Of a stretch of DNA of 64,000 nt, positions 33,842-41,396 are shown one piece after another. The notes below the pieces were generated by a model. It searched no databases. It saw only the letters and a program-made list of their open reading frames with translations, and was not told the DNA's origin. Origin of the DNA: CAYLLD01 sp964425135 (lineage in GTDB: Bacteria; Pseudomonadota; Alphaproteobacteria; Rhodobacterales; Rhodobacteraceae); assembly GCA_964425135.1 (NCBI GenBank), contig CAYRKW010000001.1:1-64000 (forward strand), given 5' to 3'. Made by a program: the position numbers and the translations under genes. Numbering within the stretch: position 1 is the stretch's first letter; the number at the start of each line of letters is the position of its first letter.

Positions 33842-34747
33842 CTAACGAGCATTTATGCGGTCTGTGTTGGCAAAACCTGCGCCAAATTTGCTGTGAATGA
33901 TGAACTGTCGCCCGCCGCTATCCGAAGCGGTTCGAACGACGATGATGGTTTGCGCGCTGTCTCCGCTGGAGCCAATGGCGTCACCGCCGGAGGCGTCGGA
34001 CCAGATGTCTGATTGGGGCAAAAGCTGCGCAAATTCGATTGATCCCGCGGGCAGTTCACCACCTGCGCGCGCCGAATGCCGCGCAAGCGCTGTCATCAGT
34101 GCGCTATAGGTTTCTTTGGCTTGAAGTTGCGCGCTGACGTCTTGCAAAATCGGCAAATCCGCACTGGCAGACGCCGCAGCGCTGCTCGCAGACGCGCTCT
34201 CGATCCGTCCCGCACGATTCTCCAATTCCTCCAGCCGCGCGGCCAATCCGTTGCGCCGTTCAATCAAATCGGCAAGCTGGGTTTCCAACTGCTGCAACAA
34301 AACGCCGCGCAGATTGCCTGAATCGGTAATTTCAAGCGGACGGCAATTGATAAACTTGGCGATCTCCTGCTCAGGCACCGCGTTGCAATCGGCCACCGGG
34401 CTTTCGTCAAACCACGCCCAAAGCCGATCCTGCTCGGTTTGGCGCCGCTCTTCGATCTGCCGGAGACGCTCTTCGTTGAATAGCGCAATCTCGCCCTCGA
34501 AGGCGATCTGGCAGCCACGGAACTTCTCCCATTCAGGCACTGGATAATTGTAGCATTCACCTGTCGATTGCACTTCCGGGTGGTTCTGGAAATTTTGCAA
34601 AATATCATTCCCCAGCACAGATTGCGCCCCAGCCGGAGCCGCTATGACCGAAGCCATCAAAGGTGCCAAAAAACCGACAAATCCCCTGAAAATCTTTGTA
34701 CGAACAATACTCAATTTGAATGCCGTTGCAGGTTTTTTCGGGGTCAA
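33842..34747 (-). CDS. Secreted coiled-coil protein heading the minus-strand caspase operon
   Basis: 301 residues from a TTG start with AGGA at about ten bases (the whole frame has no ATG before the signal). A signal peptide (GFLAPLMASVIAAPAGAQS) is followed by two helical regions: FNEERLRQIEERRQTEQDRL and LADLIERRNGLAARLEELEN, both coiled-coil-like. An Ala/Ser linker and a C-terminal domain with SIEFAQLLPQSDIWSDASGG follow. Four cysteines (ECYNY, GCQIAF, DCNAV, NCRPLE) may form disulfides. No family is recognised. It is read divergently from a second secreted helical protein across only 52 bases. Confidence 0.7.
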   Translation of the reverse strand: MTPKKPATAFKLSIVRTKIFRGFVGFLAPLMASVIAAPAGAQSVLGNDILQNFQNHPEVQSTGECYNYPVPEWEKFRGCQIAFEGEIALFNEERLRQIEERRQTEQDRLWAWFDESPVADCNAVPEQEIAKFINCRPLEITDSGNLRGVLLQQLETQLADLIERRNGLAARLEELENRAGRIESASASSAAASASADLPILQDVSAQLQAKETYSALMTALARHSARAGGELPAGSIEFAQLLPQSDIWSDASGGDAIGSSGDSAQTIIVVRTASDSGGRQFIIHSKFGAGFANTDRINAR

Positions 34748-34753
34748 TTATGA

Positions 34754-34767
34754 TCCTAAATATAGGA
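34754..34767. promoter_or_regulatory. Palindrome between the two divergent caspase-cluster operons
   Basis: TCCTA-AATA-TAGGA is an inverted repeat centred in the only 52 bases separating the start codons at 34747 and 34800. Both promoters must overlap here or lie within genes, so a protein bound at this site could control both operons together. The arms are short, so chance cannot be excluded. Confidence 0.35.
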
Positions 34768-34799
34768 ATTACAAATGATTCTTTGGCTTGGGGGATAAG

Positions 34800-35450
34800 A
34801 TGAAGACCGCTCGATTTGGCAGGCTTCGTCATGCTGTCCCCGTTTTTGCCCTTCTGACATTGACCGCTGCTTCGCATGCCGTGACCGCGCAAACCGCCTC
34901 GATTTTGGAGCCGTCCCGCCAAAGTCTGTCCGAGCTTGACCGCATGATCGCCGAGATAGAATCGCGCGTCAGCCTCTTTTCAATTCCCGTGATCGGAGCC
35001 GAGCAGCCCCCCCCAACTCAGACAACCCAGGACGCGCCAAAGCCGCAGCGCGCGCCAACCGGGCCAGCGTGTTTTGCAACCTTCGCCCAGCAGATCGAAA
35101 CGCCCGCAGAATTGCGCGCACTGCTCGAAGAGGCGAAAGCGGCATCTACAGCCGCAAACGGCAATCTCGCCGCCTTTAAGGCCATCCAGGGTACAGTTGC
35201 AGGCGGCACTTGTAACGCCACGATGAAGAGCATTCTCAATGATGCCGACACCGCCATGTCAACGGTGTCGGCGGATCAACTCAGCTCGCTGGCGCAATAT
35301 CTTGAGAAATGCTGGCCCGGCGATATCGGTCTCGAAGAAGATGCGGCGATTGCCGAGGTTGATGCGCTCCATGCGCTGTCGAGCGAGCTTTACTGGACCA
35401 CCACAAGCGTCGGTCAGCAACTCTATGAGGCGGCTCAAGTATGCAAATAA
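34800..35450 (+). CDS. Secreted helical protein heading the plus-strand caspase operon
   Basis: 216 residues; the ATG at 34800 follows GGGGGA at four bases. A signal peptide (HAVPVFALLTLTAASHAVTA) precedes a helical segment SLSELDRMIAEIESRVSLFS, a Pro/Gln-rich linker (QPPPTQTTQDAPKPQRAP), and a helical C-terminal domain with four cysteines (PACFATF, GTCNATM, EKCWPGD, QVCK at the very end). No family is recognised. The final codons overlap the start of the next gene by ten bases, so translation is coupled. The signal, linker and cysteines suggest a periplasmic structural or regulatory partner. Confidence 0.72.
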   Translation: MKTARFGRLRHAVPVFALLTLTAASHAVTAQTASILEPSRQSLSELDRMIAEIESRVSLFSIPVIGAEQPPPTQTTQDAPKPQRAPTGPACFATFAQQIETPAELRALLEEAKAASTAANGNLAAFKAIQGTVAGGTCNATMKSILNDADTAMSTVSADQLSSLAQYLEKCWPGDIGLEEDAAIAEVDALHALSSELYWTTTSVGQQLYEAAQVCK

Positions 35451-36508
35451 AACCGCTCCTGAGGTCTTTCGTGTTAACAGCCGGCGTGATGGTCCAAACT
35501 GCGCCCACCACCCATGCACAAGCGATCCCTGACCCTGTGCGCGAGATAAACGATCTGATCAATGATGCCTTCGGGCAGGTTGCAACTGTCAACGCCCGAA
35601 TCTCCAACGCAGCTGATGAGATTTCTCGAAACCAATCTGCTGGCGCGCGTCCCACGCCCGGGCGGACAGAGCTTTCAGGCGCAGAACTGAGCTTGCGCCG
35701 CGAGATTTCCGAACATCCGTTGTCGCTGAACGCCACAGGTGCGTGCAAAGACGAGTTCGATGCGCTGCTGAGCCCGCGCTCAATCTCGAATATGGACAAT
35801 CTGCAAAACTGCGTCGCGCGCCTGAGCCCGCGCGTGCGCCATCAGGCACCTTTCGATTGCGCCAACCTCTTCTGGGTCGTGCGCAACGACAATCAGCTCC
35901 AGCTTGTCGGCCATGTTGAGGCCGAAGAGGATTTGGCGCGATTATCAAAATCTGTCGGTGCCCAAACCATATCGCAGGTCGAGGTGCTGCCCTATCCCGG
36001 ATGCGCCGCGATTAAAGCGCTTGAGGTGCCGATCTCTTCCGAACTACGCCCCGAATTGCGCATGCTCATCGGCAAAGAACGGATTGCATTTGGCGAAAGC
36101 CTCGCCTTTGAAGTCACCACCCCCGATTTCTTTTCCTTCCTTTATGTTGCCTACATGCAGGCCGATGGCTCGGTCTATAATCTCACTCCGCGCCGTGCCG
36201 TCATCCGCCCGCAAGTCGATCCCAATACCACTGTTGTTTTTGGCGATGGAGGACCGGGGCGTCAGACCTTCACCGCAGCCGAGCCGCCGGGCACAGAGGC
36301 CGTTATCGCCATCGCAGCGCGCAGTCCGATTGAAGAGCTTGAGAGCATCGATAGCGGCAACACCGGCCCCTATGAGGTCGCCGGTCGTCCGCTTGATCGC
36401 GCGCGGTTCTTGGAGCTTTTAGAAGAAAGCATGAATGATGAGTATGCCCCCGGCGGCGCGCGTCGGGAAATTTCAGCAGACATATTGCACCTGACTGTGG
36501 TACCGTAA
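35441..36508 (+). CDS. Secreted protein with DUF4384-like domain (caspase cluster)
   Basis: 355 residues with a signal peptide (SFVLTAGVMVQTAPTTHAQA). The N-terminal helical part has ARISNAADEISRNQ. A middle part contains FDCANLFWVVRNDNQLQLVG followed by a BON-like segment (EEDLARLSKSVGAQTISQVE). From about residue 210, GESLAFEVTTPDFFSFLYVA and YMQADGSVYNLTPRR resemble DUF4384, a domain often found with caspase-like or kinase-like bacterial proteins and usually read as a beta-sandwich. The neighbouring caspase genes support this reading. The gene overlaps its upstream partner by ten bases. Confidence 0.72.
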   Translation: MQIKPLLRSFVLTAGVMVQTAPTTHAQAIPDPVREINDLINDAFGQVATVNARISNAADEISRNQSAGARPTPGRTELSGAELSLRREISEHPLSLNATGACKDEFDALLSPRSISNMDNLQNCVARLSPRVRHQAPFDCANLFWVVRNDNQLQLVGHVEAEEDLARLSKSVGAQTISQVEVLPYPGCAAIKALEVPISSELRPELRMLIGKERIAFGESLAFEVTTPDFFSFLYVAYMQADGSVYNLTPRRAVIRPQVDPNTTVVFGDGGPGRQTFTAAEPPGTEAVIAIAARSPIEELESIDSGNTGPYEVAGRPLDRARFLELLEESMNDEYAPGGARREISADILHLTVVP

Positions 36509-36542
36509 TCGGGTAGATATCGAATCTTTTTCGGGGGAAAGA

Positions 36543-37100
36543 ATGATTTCGCGCTTACATTGTCTCATAATTTCTTCTTTGTGCGCAGCGGTTGTCGCCG
36601 TTGCGCCTGCACAAGCGCAGCAGTTCACAAACAGCGCGTCGATTATTCAGGCACTCGAAACCCAGAACACCGGACCCTTGGTGCGCTCGCTGAACTCGCA
36701 GGCCAAACGCGGCATCGCGATCACCGGGCAATTGCCGCCCATGGTGGATCTGCCGAGCATCGATCTGACCATCAATTTCGAACTCGACAGCGCGCGACTT
36801 AGCGTGGATGGGATGATCGGCCTGCGCTCTTTGGCCAAGGCACTGCTCGATCCCAAGCTCCAGAATATGACCTTTCAAATCGCTGGTCACACCGATGGTC
36901 GCGGCGATATGGTCTACAATCAGACCCTCTCGGAAAAGCGCGCACGCGCGGTCGTCGATCATCTGGTAAATTTTTACGAAGTGCCCGCAGATCGCCTGGT
37001 GCCGGTCGGCTATGGCACCACCAAGCCGCTGGATGCGCAAAACCTGCTGAACCCGCTCAATCGACGGGTTGAGATCATCAATCTTGCGCCGCTTTCGTAA
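36543..37100 (+). CDS. OmpA-family peptidoglycan-binding protein (caspase cluster)
   Basis: 185 residues. A signal peptide (LIISSLCAAVVAVAPAQAQQ) leads into a short spacer and then an OmpA_C domain (about 70-183): IDLTINFELDSARLSVDGMI, FQIAGHTDGRGDMVYNQTLS, EKRARAVVDHL, VPVGYGTTKPLD and NPLNRRVEI. The conserved Asp and Arg that hold the diaminopimelate of peptidoglycan are present. It has no lipobox and no beta-barrel, so it is a soluble periplasmic protein that should tether to the cell wall. It lies 27 bases before the second caspase gene. Confidence 0.88.
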   Translation: MISRLHCLIISSLCAAVVAVAPAQAQQFTNSASIIQALETQNTGPLVRSLNSQAKRGIAITGQLPPMVDLPSIDLTINFELDSARLSVDGMIGLRSLAKALLDPKLQNMTFQIAGHTDGRGDMVYNQTLSEKRARAVVDHLVNFYEVPADRLVPVGYGTTKPLDAQNLLNPLNRRVEIINLAPLS

Positions 37101-37127
37101 TTTGGCATTCTTTTAGGAGACAGCTTC

Positions 37128-38627
37128 ATGACCCATTTTCATCAAAAAATAGCGGCTCTGGCCTGTGTCATCGTATCCTTGCTGATGTCGCAAGCAGCCC
37201 TTGCCGCCAAGCGCAACGCGCTGGTCATCGGCAACAGCGCCTATCAGTTTGCCGACCCGCTCGCCAATCCTGTAAATGACGCCCGCGCCATGGCCACTCA
37301 GCTGGAGCGGCTTGGCTTTGAGACCTACGTTGGCACTGATCTGGACAAAATGTCGATGGATCTTCTGTTGCGCGATTTTGCCAAAGCCGCGCGTACGGGC
37401 GAAGTGAATCTCTTTTTCTACGCCGGTCACGGTATGGCCGTGGATGGCCGCAACTATCTCGTGCCGATCGATGCGCAGTTCGAAGATGAAACGGCACTCG
37501 ATTTTGAAGCTGTCTCGGTTGATTTCATCACCAAGCAAATGTCCTACGCCGACGCGGTGAACCTGGTGTTTCTGGATGCCTGCCGTGACAATCCGCTCAG
37601 CCGCTCGCTGTCGTCGGGCACGCGCTCGGTTGCCGTGCAAAACGGTCTGGCAGAGATGAAAATCCCGTCAGCAGGCAAGGGCATGGCAATCGCTTTTGCC
37701 ACCAGCCCGGGCGAGGTCGCGCTTGACGGCGAGGGCAATAACTCGCCATTCACAACCGCGCTGCTCGAACATATCGACAGCCCTAACACCGATATCACAG
37801 AAGTTTTCTCGCGCGTCACTGGCGATGTGTACGAAAGCACCAATCAGATGCAGCGCCCGTGGCTCAATGTCTCGCTGACCGGCTCGGTTATGCTCAATGA
37901 GGTGGAAGAGACGACCGATCAGACGTCGACCAACACCGCAGCCGCATCGCCTTCTGCTGGCACCAACACGGACATGCTCGAAGAGCAGAAATTGTTGTTT
38001 CAGCTTGCCCGCGACACAGGATCGCTGGTGGACTACGAGGCCTATCTCGATGTCTTTCCAAACGGCCTCTATGCCAGCAACGTGCGCCGGATGATCGACA
38101 AGCTGAAAAGTGAGGACGCAGGGCAGGGGAGCATCGTGACCGCCTCCAATAACGTCGCTGCAACCACCGCGCCGATGGACAATGCGGCGGCCACGCGCGC
38201 GCTGTCGATCAACGAAGCAGCGCCGCTGATGCTGTCCGTCACCCCGTCGCTGCAAGCCCAGATCGCCTCCGAGTTCACCGAGAACGATCTGAATCTGACG
38301 CGCAACGACAAAGGCACCATTCAGGCGATGATCAACACCACGGGTCAAGCGATGACGGTTGATGGTCTCTGGGGTCCGGGCACACGTCGCGGCATCGCGA
38401 CCTGGCAAGCTCAAAACGGGCTGGCAGCGACCGGGTTTTTCAACCACGCACAGTTGGAGTTGTTGACGGTGCAGGCCCAGGGTCGCTACCAACCTTATGT
38501 CGCCCCAACCCGTCGTGCGACGACCAAATCTACGGGGCGTACAAGTTCCTCGAACAAGAGCAACAACGACGCGGCAGGCGCCGCATTGCTCGGGATCGCA
38601 ATCGGAACGATCCTCAACCGCCGGTAA
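37128..38627 (+). CDS. Exported caspase-family (C14) protease with peptidoglycan-binding domain
   Basis: 499 residues. A signal peptide (ALACVIVSLLMSQAALAAKR) precedes a complete caspase fold: NALVIGNSAYQ, PVNDARAMATQLERLGF, catalytic His in LFFYAGHGM (H101), catalytic Cys in VFLDACRDNP (C152), and SPFTTALLEHI. A linker follows with GSLVDYEAYLDVFPNGLYAS, a repeat commonly seen after bacterial caspase domains. A PG_binding_1-type domain comes next (GTIQAMINTTGQAMTVDGLW, GIATWQAQNGLAATGFF). The tail is Ser/Lys-rich and ends in a short hydrophobic AAGAALLGIAIGTILNRR. It probably acts at the peptidoglycan. It is the last gene of the plus operon, followed by a strong terminator. Confidence 0.88.
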   Translation: MTHFHQKIAALACVIVSLLMSQAALAAKRNALVIGNSAYQFADPLANPVNDARAMATQLERLGFETYVGTDLDKMSMDLLLRDFAKAARTGEVNLFFYAGHGMAVDGRNYLVPIDAQFEDETALDFEAVSVDFITKQMSYADAVNLVFLDACRDNPLSRSLSSGTRSVAVQNGLAEMKIPSAGKGMAIAFATSPGEVALDGEGNNSPFTTALLEHIDSPNTDITEVFSRVTGDVYESTNQMQRPWLNVSLTGSVMLNEVEETTDQTSTNTAAASPSAGTNTDMLEEQKLLFQLARDTGSLVDYEAYLDVFPNGLYASNVRRMIDKLKSEDAGQGSIVTASNNVAATTAPMDNAAATRALSINEAAPLMLSVTPSLQAQIASEFTENDLNLTRNDKGTIQAMINTTGQAMTVDGLWGPGTRRGIATWQAQNGLAATGFFNHAQLELLTVQAQGRYQPYVAPTRRATTKSTGRTSSSNKSNNDAAGAALLGIAIGTILNRR

Positions 38628-38631
38628 TCCC

Positions 38632-38661
38632 AAAAGGCCCCTTCACCGTGAGGGGCCTTTT
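38632..38661. terminator. Bidirectional intrinsic terminator
   Basis: AAAAGGCCCCT and AGGGGCCTTTT form an eleven-base stem with an eight-base loop, A-rich on one side and T-rich on the other, so it can stop transcription from both directions. It closes the plus-strand caspase operon and faces the 3' end of the convergent sulfatase gene. Confidence 0.88.
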
Positions 38662-38737
38662 CGTCTGAACGTATTTGTTGGGCCCGCGCGGGGAGCGTTG
38701 CAGGGTTGGCCTTCCCGCCAAACTCATCCGACCGCGC

Positions 38738-40333
38738 CTAGCTATTCTCGTCCCAAACCCCAATCAAAATACCGTTTGCGTTTCCCGGCGCGCTGATCGC
38801 ATCAGCCGCCTCTGACGTGATGGTGACACGGTTCTTGCGCCCGACCAGCCGATCAAACAGCCGCCGATGCATCGTCTCGCGAACCTGCTCATAGTCAGCA
38901 TCGCGCCCCAGATCGTGAAACTCATCCGGATCGTTTTGTAAATCAAACAGCTGCGGTGCGAATCCGACATAGTGGATATACTTCCACCGCTCTGTCCGGA
39001 TCATATAGGCGCGCGCCTCATCAACGCTCAGACCCAAGGTCCGGCGCGCCTCATTGAAGCCGAAGTCAATCTCGGAAAATACCGCATCGCGCCAGTCATC
39101 GGGTGGTTTTCCATGCAAAAGCGGCGTCAAGGCGCGCCCTTCAAGCCGGTGATACGCAGGCGTCCCCCCAACCGCCTCCACAAATGTCGGCACCAGATCA
39201 ATCGCCTCGACCATCGCTTCGCTGACCGTGCCGCGCGTTGCGTCAGCCTCCGCGCGCGGGTCACAGATGATCAGTGGCACCCGGACCGAGCATTCATGGA
39301 AAAGCTCTTTCTCCCCCATCCAGTGATCGCCCAGATAATCCCCATGATCCGACGTCATTACGATCATCGTATCTTTATCGCGCCCGGTCTCTTCGAGCCA
39401 ATCGAACAAACGCCCCAGATGATCATCAATCTGTTTGATCAGCCCCATATAGGCTGGCATGACCGCCTCACGCACCTCTTGCCGCGAGAAGGTTTTGCAG
39501 GTCTGGTTGGCGACGAAGGCCCCATAAACCGGATGCGCATCCTCAAGCTCGCTGGCATCGCGATGCGGCGGCAGCCATGTATCGGGCCCGTACATATCGT
39601 GATAGGGGGCAGGGGCCATATAGGGCCAATGGGGCTTGATGAAACTCAGATGGCACAGCCAAGGGGCATCGCCTTGGCTTTCGATAAACTCCATGGCTCG
39701 ATTGGTCATATAGGCCGTCTCGGAATGCTCTTCCTTCACCCGCGCAGGCAGGTTGGAGTGTTTGAGATACCAGCCCGACAACACCTCGCCGTTTGGCCCT
39801 TCGGCGGAATTTGCATAGTCCTGCCACGGGTTTTCGCCTGCATAGCCCTGTTCATTCAGCCATGTGTTGTACCGCACCGTGCGGCCGGTTTTGCGCAGGA
39901 TTTCTGTCGGGTGCAGCCCGTCATCATGCTCGAAATGCTCAAATCCGGGCCGTGAGATCCTGACCCCGACATCAGAGACCGGATCAAGACCCACACGCGC
40001 CATACCAGGCGCGTCCGGCACCATATGCGTCTTGCCCACAACGGCGGCGGTAACGCCGGCCTCCCGCATGTAGTCGGCAAGCGTCAACTCACCCACGGGC
40101 AGCGGAACCCGGTTCCAGGTCGCACCATGGCTGAACACCGTGCGCCCGGTATAAGTGGACGCCCGCGACGGACCGCAAACCGGCGATTGCACATAAGCGC
40201 GATCAAAGCGCACGCCTTTCGCGGCAAGCCGGTCAATATTGGGCGTGTGCAAATGCGGATGACCGTAGCAGGATAGAAAATCCCAGCGCAATTGATCCGC
40301 CATAACGAAAAGGATGTTTTTGACGGTGGTCAT
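38738..40333 (-). CDS. Sulfatase-family hydrolase (formylglycine type, PMH-like)
   Basis: 531 residues of the alkaline-phosphatase superfamily. The modification motif SPVCGPSRAST contains C53, which would be converted to formylglycine, and metal ligands are visible in LFVMADQLRWD and in VMTSDHGDYLGDH. The substrate may be a sulfate ester or a phosphonate monoester; overall it resembles the phosphonate monoester hydrolase/choline-sulfatase branch. The ATG at 40333 follows GAGG at seven bases; the frame is open upstream but without a good start. There is no signal peptide, so it is cytoplasmic. It is read divergently from the pca operon, whose leader contains a fragment of a related protein. 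Confidence 0.9.
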   Translation of the reverse strand: MTTVKNILFVMADQLRWDFLSCYGHPHLHTPNIDRLAAKGVRFDRAYVQSPVCGPSRASTYTGRTVFSHGATWNRVPLPVGELTLADYMREAGVTAAVVGKTHMVPDAPGMARVGLDPVSDVGVRISRPGFEHFEHDDGLHPTEILRKTGRTVRYNTWLNEQGYAGENPWQDYANSAEGPNGEVLSGWYLKHSNLPARVKEEHSETAYMTNRAMEFIESQGDAPWLCHLSFIKPHWPYMAPAPYHDMYGPDTWLPPHRDASELEDAHPVYGAFVANQTCKTFSRQEVREAVMPAYMGLIKQIDDHLGRLFDWLEETGRDKDTMIVMTSDHGDYLGDHWMGEKELFHECSVRVPLIICDPRAEADATRGTVSEAMVEAIDLVPTFVEAVGGTPAYHRLEGRALTPLLHGKPPDDWRDAVFSEIDFGFNEARRTLGLSVDEARAYMIRTERWKYIHYVGFAPQLFDLQNDPDEFHDLGRDADYEQVRETMHRRLFDRLVGRKNRVTITSEAADAISAPGNANGILIGVWDENS

Positions 40334-40453
40334 GCGCACGCCTCGTTCTGTTTTCGCCCAAACCCCTGCTATTTCATTCTTGAGCGATGCGCCCGATATT
40401 GGCAACGGCTTATGCGCAGACCCCCGCCCAATTGCACCTGCGACGCATCTGGC

Positions 40454-40466
40454 TTAACCGTTAACC
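40454..40466. promoter_or_regulatory. Direct repeat ahead of the pca operon
   Basis: TTAACC-G-TTAACC occurs in the 161-base divergent region before the pca leader ORF. As I recall, PcaQ-type LysR regulators of alphaproteobacterial pca operons bind sites built from ATAACC/GGTTAA elements. The units here are direct, not inverted, so this is a weak candidate. No pcaQ gene is present in the window. Confidence 0.25.
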
Positions 40467-40494
40467 TCAGCGCCACGGATAAAGGAGCGAGGGC

Positions 40495-40614
40495 TTGGCC
40501 AAACTACTTGGTTTCGTTTTGGTCATCACGGACCAACACTGTGCGAATTATGTGCTGCACAACGATCCTGCGCTCAAATCCCCAGACATCAACGCGAGCG
40601 CGCCGCGCCTATGA
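40495..40614 (+). pseudogene. Vestigial 39-codon sulfatase N-terminus acting as leader ORF of pcaD
   Basis: A TTG preceded by AAGGAG at seven bases opens a frame of 39 codons ending in a TGA that overlaps the pcaD ATG (ATGA). The product, containing LLGFVLVITDQHCANYV and PALKSPDIN, matches the first strand and metal-binding region of sulfatase/PMH proteins (V-x-x-DQ ... L-x-TP-N-ID) and then stops abruptly. It therefore looks like a truncated sulfatase gene whose intact translation start has been kept. Because of the overlap it probably feeds ribosomes to pcaD, which has no Shine-Dalgarno of its own. A functional micropeptide is possible but less likely. Confidence 0.6.
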
Positions 40615-41396
40615 GCAACTGGCTCAATAACACCGGCATCGGGCTGCATTGGCGCGAGGATGGTACGTCGTCGGGTCGCCCGGTGATGCTCCTCAACTCG
40701 CTCGGAACCGACCTGCGGCTCTGGGACAGCCTTGTCGATATGCTCAGCGATACGCGGGTCATCCGCTTGGACACGCGCGGTCACGGGCTAAGCGATGCGC
40801 CTGTCGGTCCCTACAGTCTTGAGGCACTGACCGGCGATGCGCTCGCCCTGATTGACCATCTCAAGCTGACCGATCTGACAGTGATCGGCGTCTCGCTTGG
40901 TGGCATGATGGCGCAGTCCATCGCAGCGCAGCGACCCAGCTTAGTGCGCGCGCTTGTTCTGTCGAATACGGGCCTGAGGATGGGCACGCCCGCGATGTGG
41001 CAGGACCGTATCGACGCCATCAGCGCAGGCGGAATGGCAGCGATTGCTGATGCTGTACTGGAGCGCTGGTTTGCACCCGATTTTCGGCATTCAGAAAACG
41101 TCGGGCGGTATCGTAACATGCTGCTGCGCACGCCCGTCGCTGGCTATGCGGGCGCTTGTGCGGCTCTCGCGCAAGCAGACGTCAGCGTGCAGGCCAAAGC
41201 GCATCATTGCCCTGCGCTGGTGATCGCGGGCGCGGATGATCTGGCCAGCCCGCCTGATCTGGTGCGCGAGGTCGCAGGTTCCATCCCTAATGCGCAGTTT
41301 GAGATCATCGCAAATTCCGGCCATCTGCCCATGGTCGATGCGGCTCCAGCTTTCGAGACCCTTGTGCGCAACTTTCTCAACAGTACCGATCCATGA
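40611..41396 (+). CDS. pcaD: 3-oxoadipate enol-lactonase
   Basis: 261 residues of the alpha/beta-hydrolase fold. Visible are the oxyanion strand VMLLNSLGTDLRLWD (typical of PcaD), the nucleophile elbow GVSLGGMMAQ with the catalytic serine, the acid in IAGADDLASPPD and the histidine in ANSGHLPMVDA. PcaD hydrolyses beta-ketoadipate enol-lactone to 3-oxoadipate. The start overlaps the stop of the upstream leader ORF and the end overlaps the pobA start (ATGA). Confidence 0.92.
   Translation: MSNWLNNTGIGLHWREDGTSSGRPVMLLNSLGTDLRLWDSLVDMLSDTRVIRLDTRGHGLSDAPVGPYSLEALTGDALALIDHLKLTDLTVIGVSLGGMMAQSIAAQRPSLVRALVLSNTGLRMGTPAMWQDRIDAISAGGMAAIADAVLERWFAPDFRHSENVGRYRNMLLRTPVAGYAGACAALAQADVSVQAKAHHCPALVIAGADDLASPPDLVREVAGSIPNAQFEIIANSGHLPMVDAAPAFETLVRNFLNSTDP

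Noticed and set aside
34751..34774. TGATCC in the caspase divergent region as a sigma-E promoter
   Set aside because: The -35-like TGATCC is not followed at 16-18 bases by a CGTA-type -10 on that strand.
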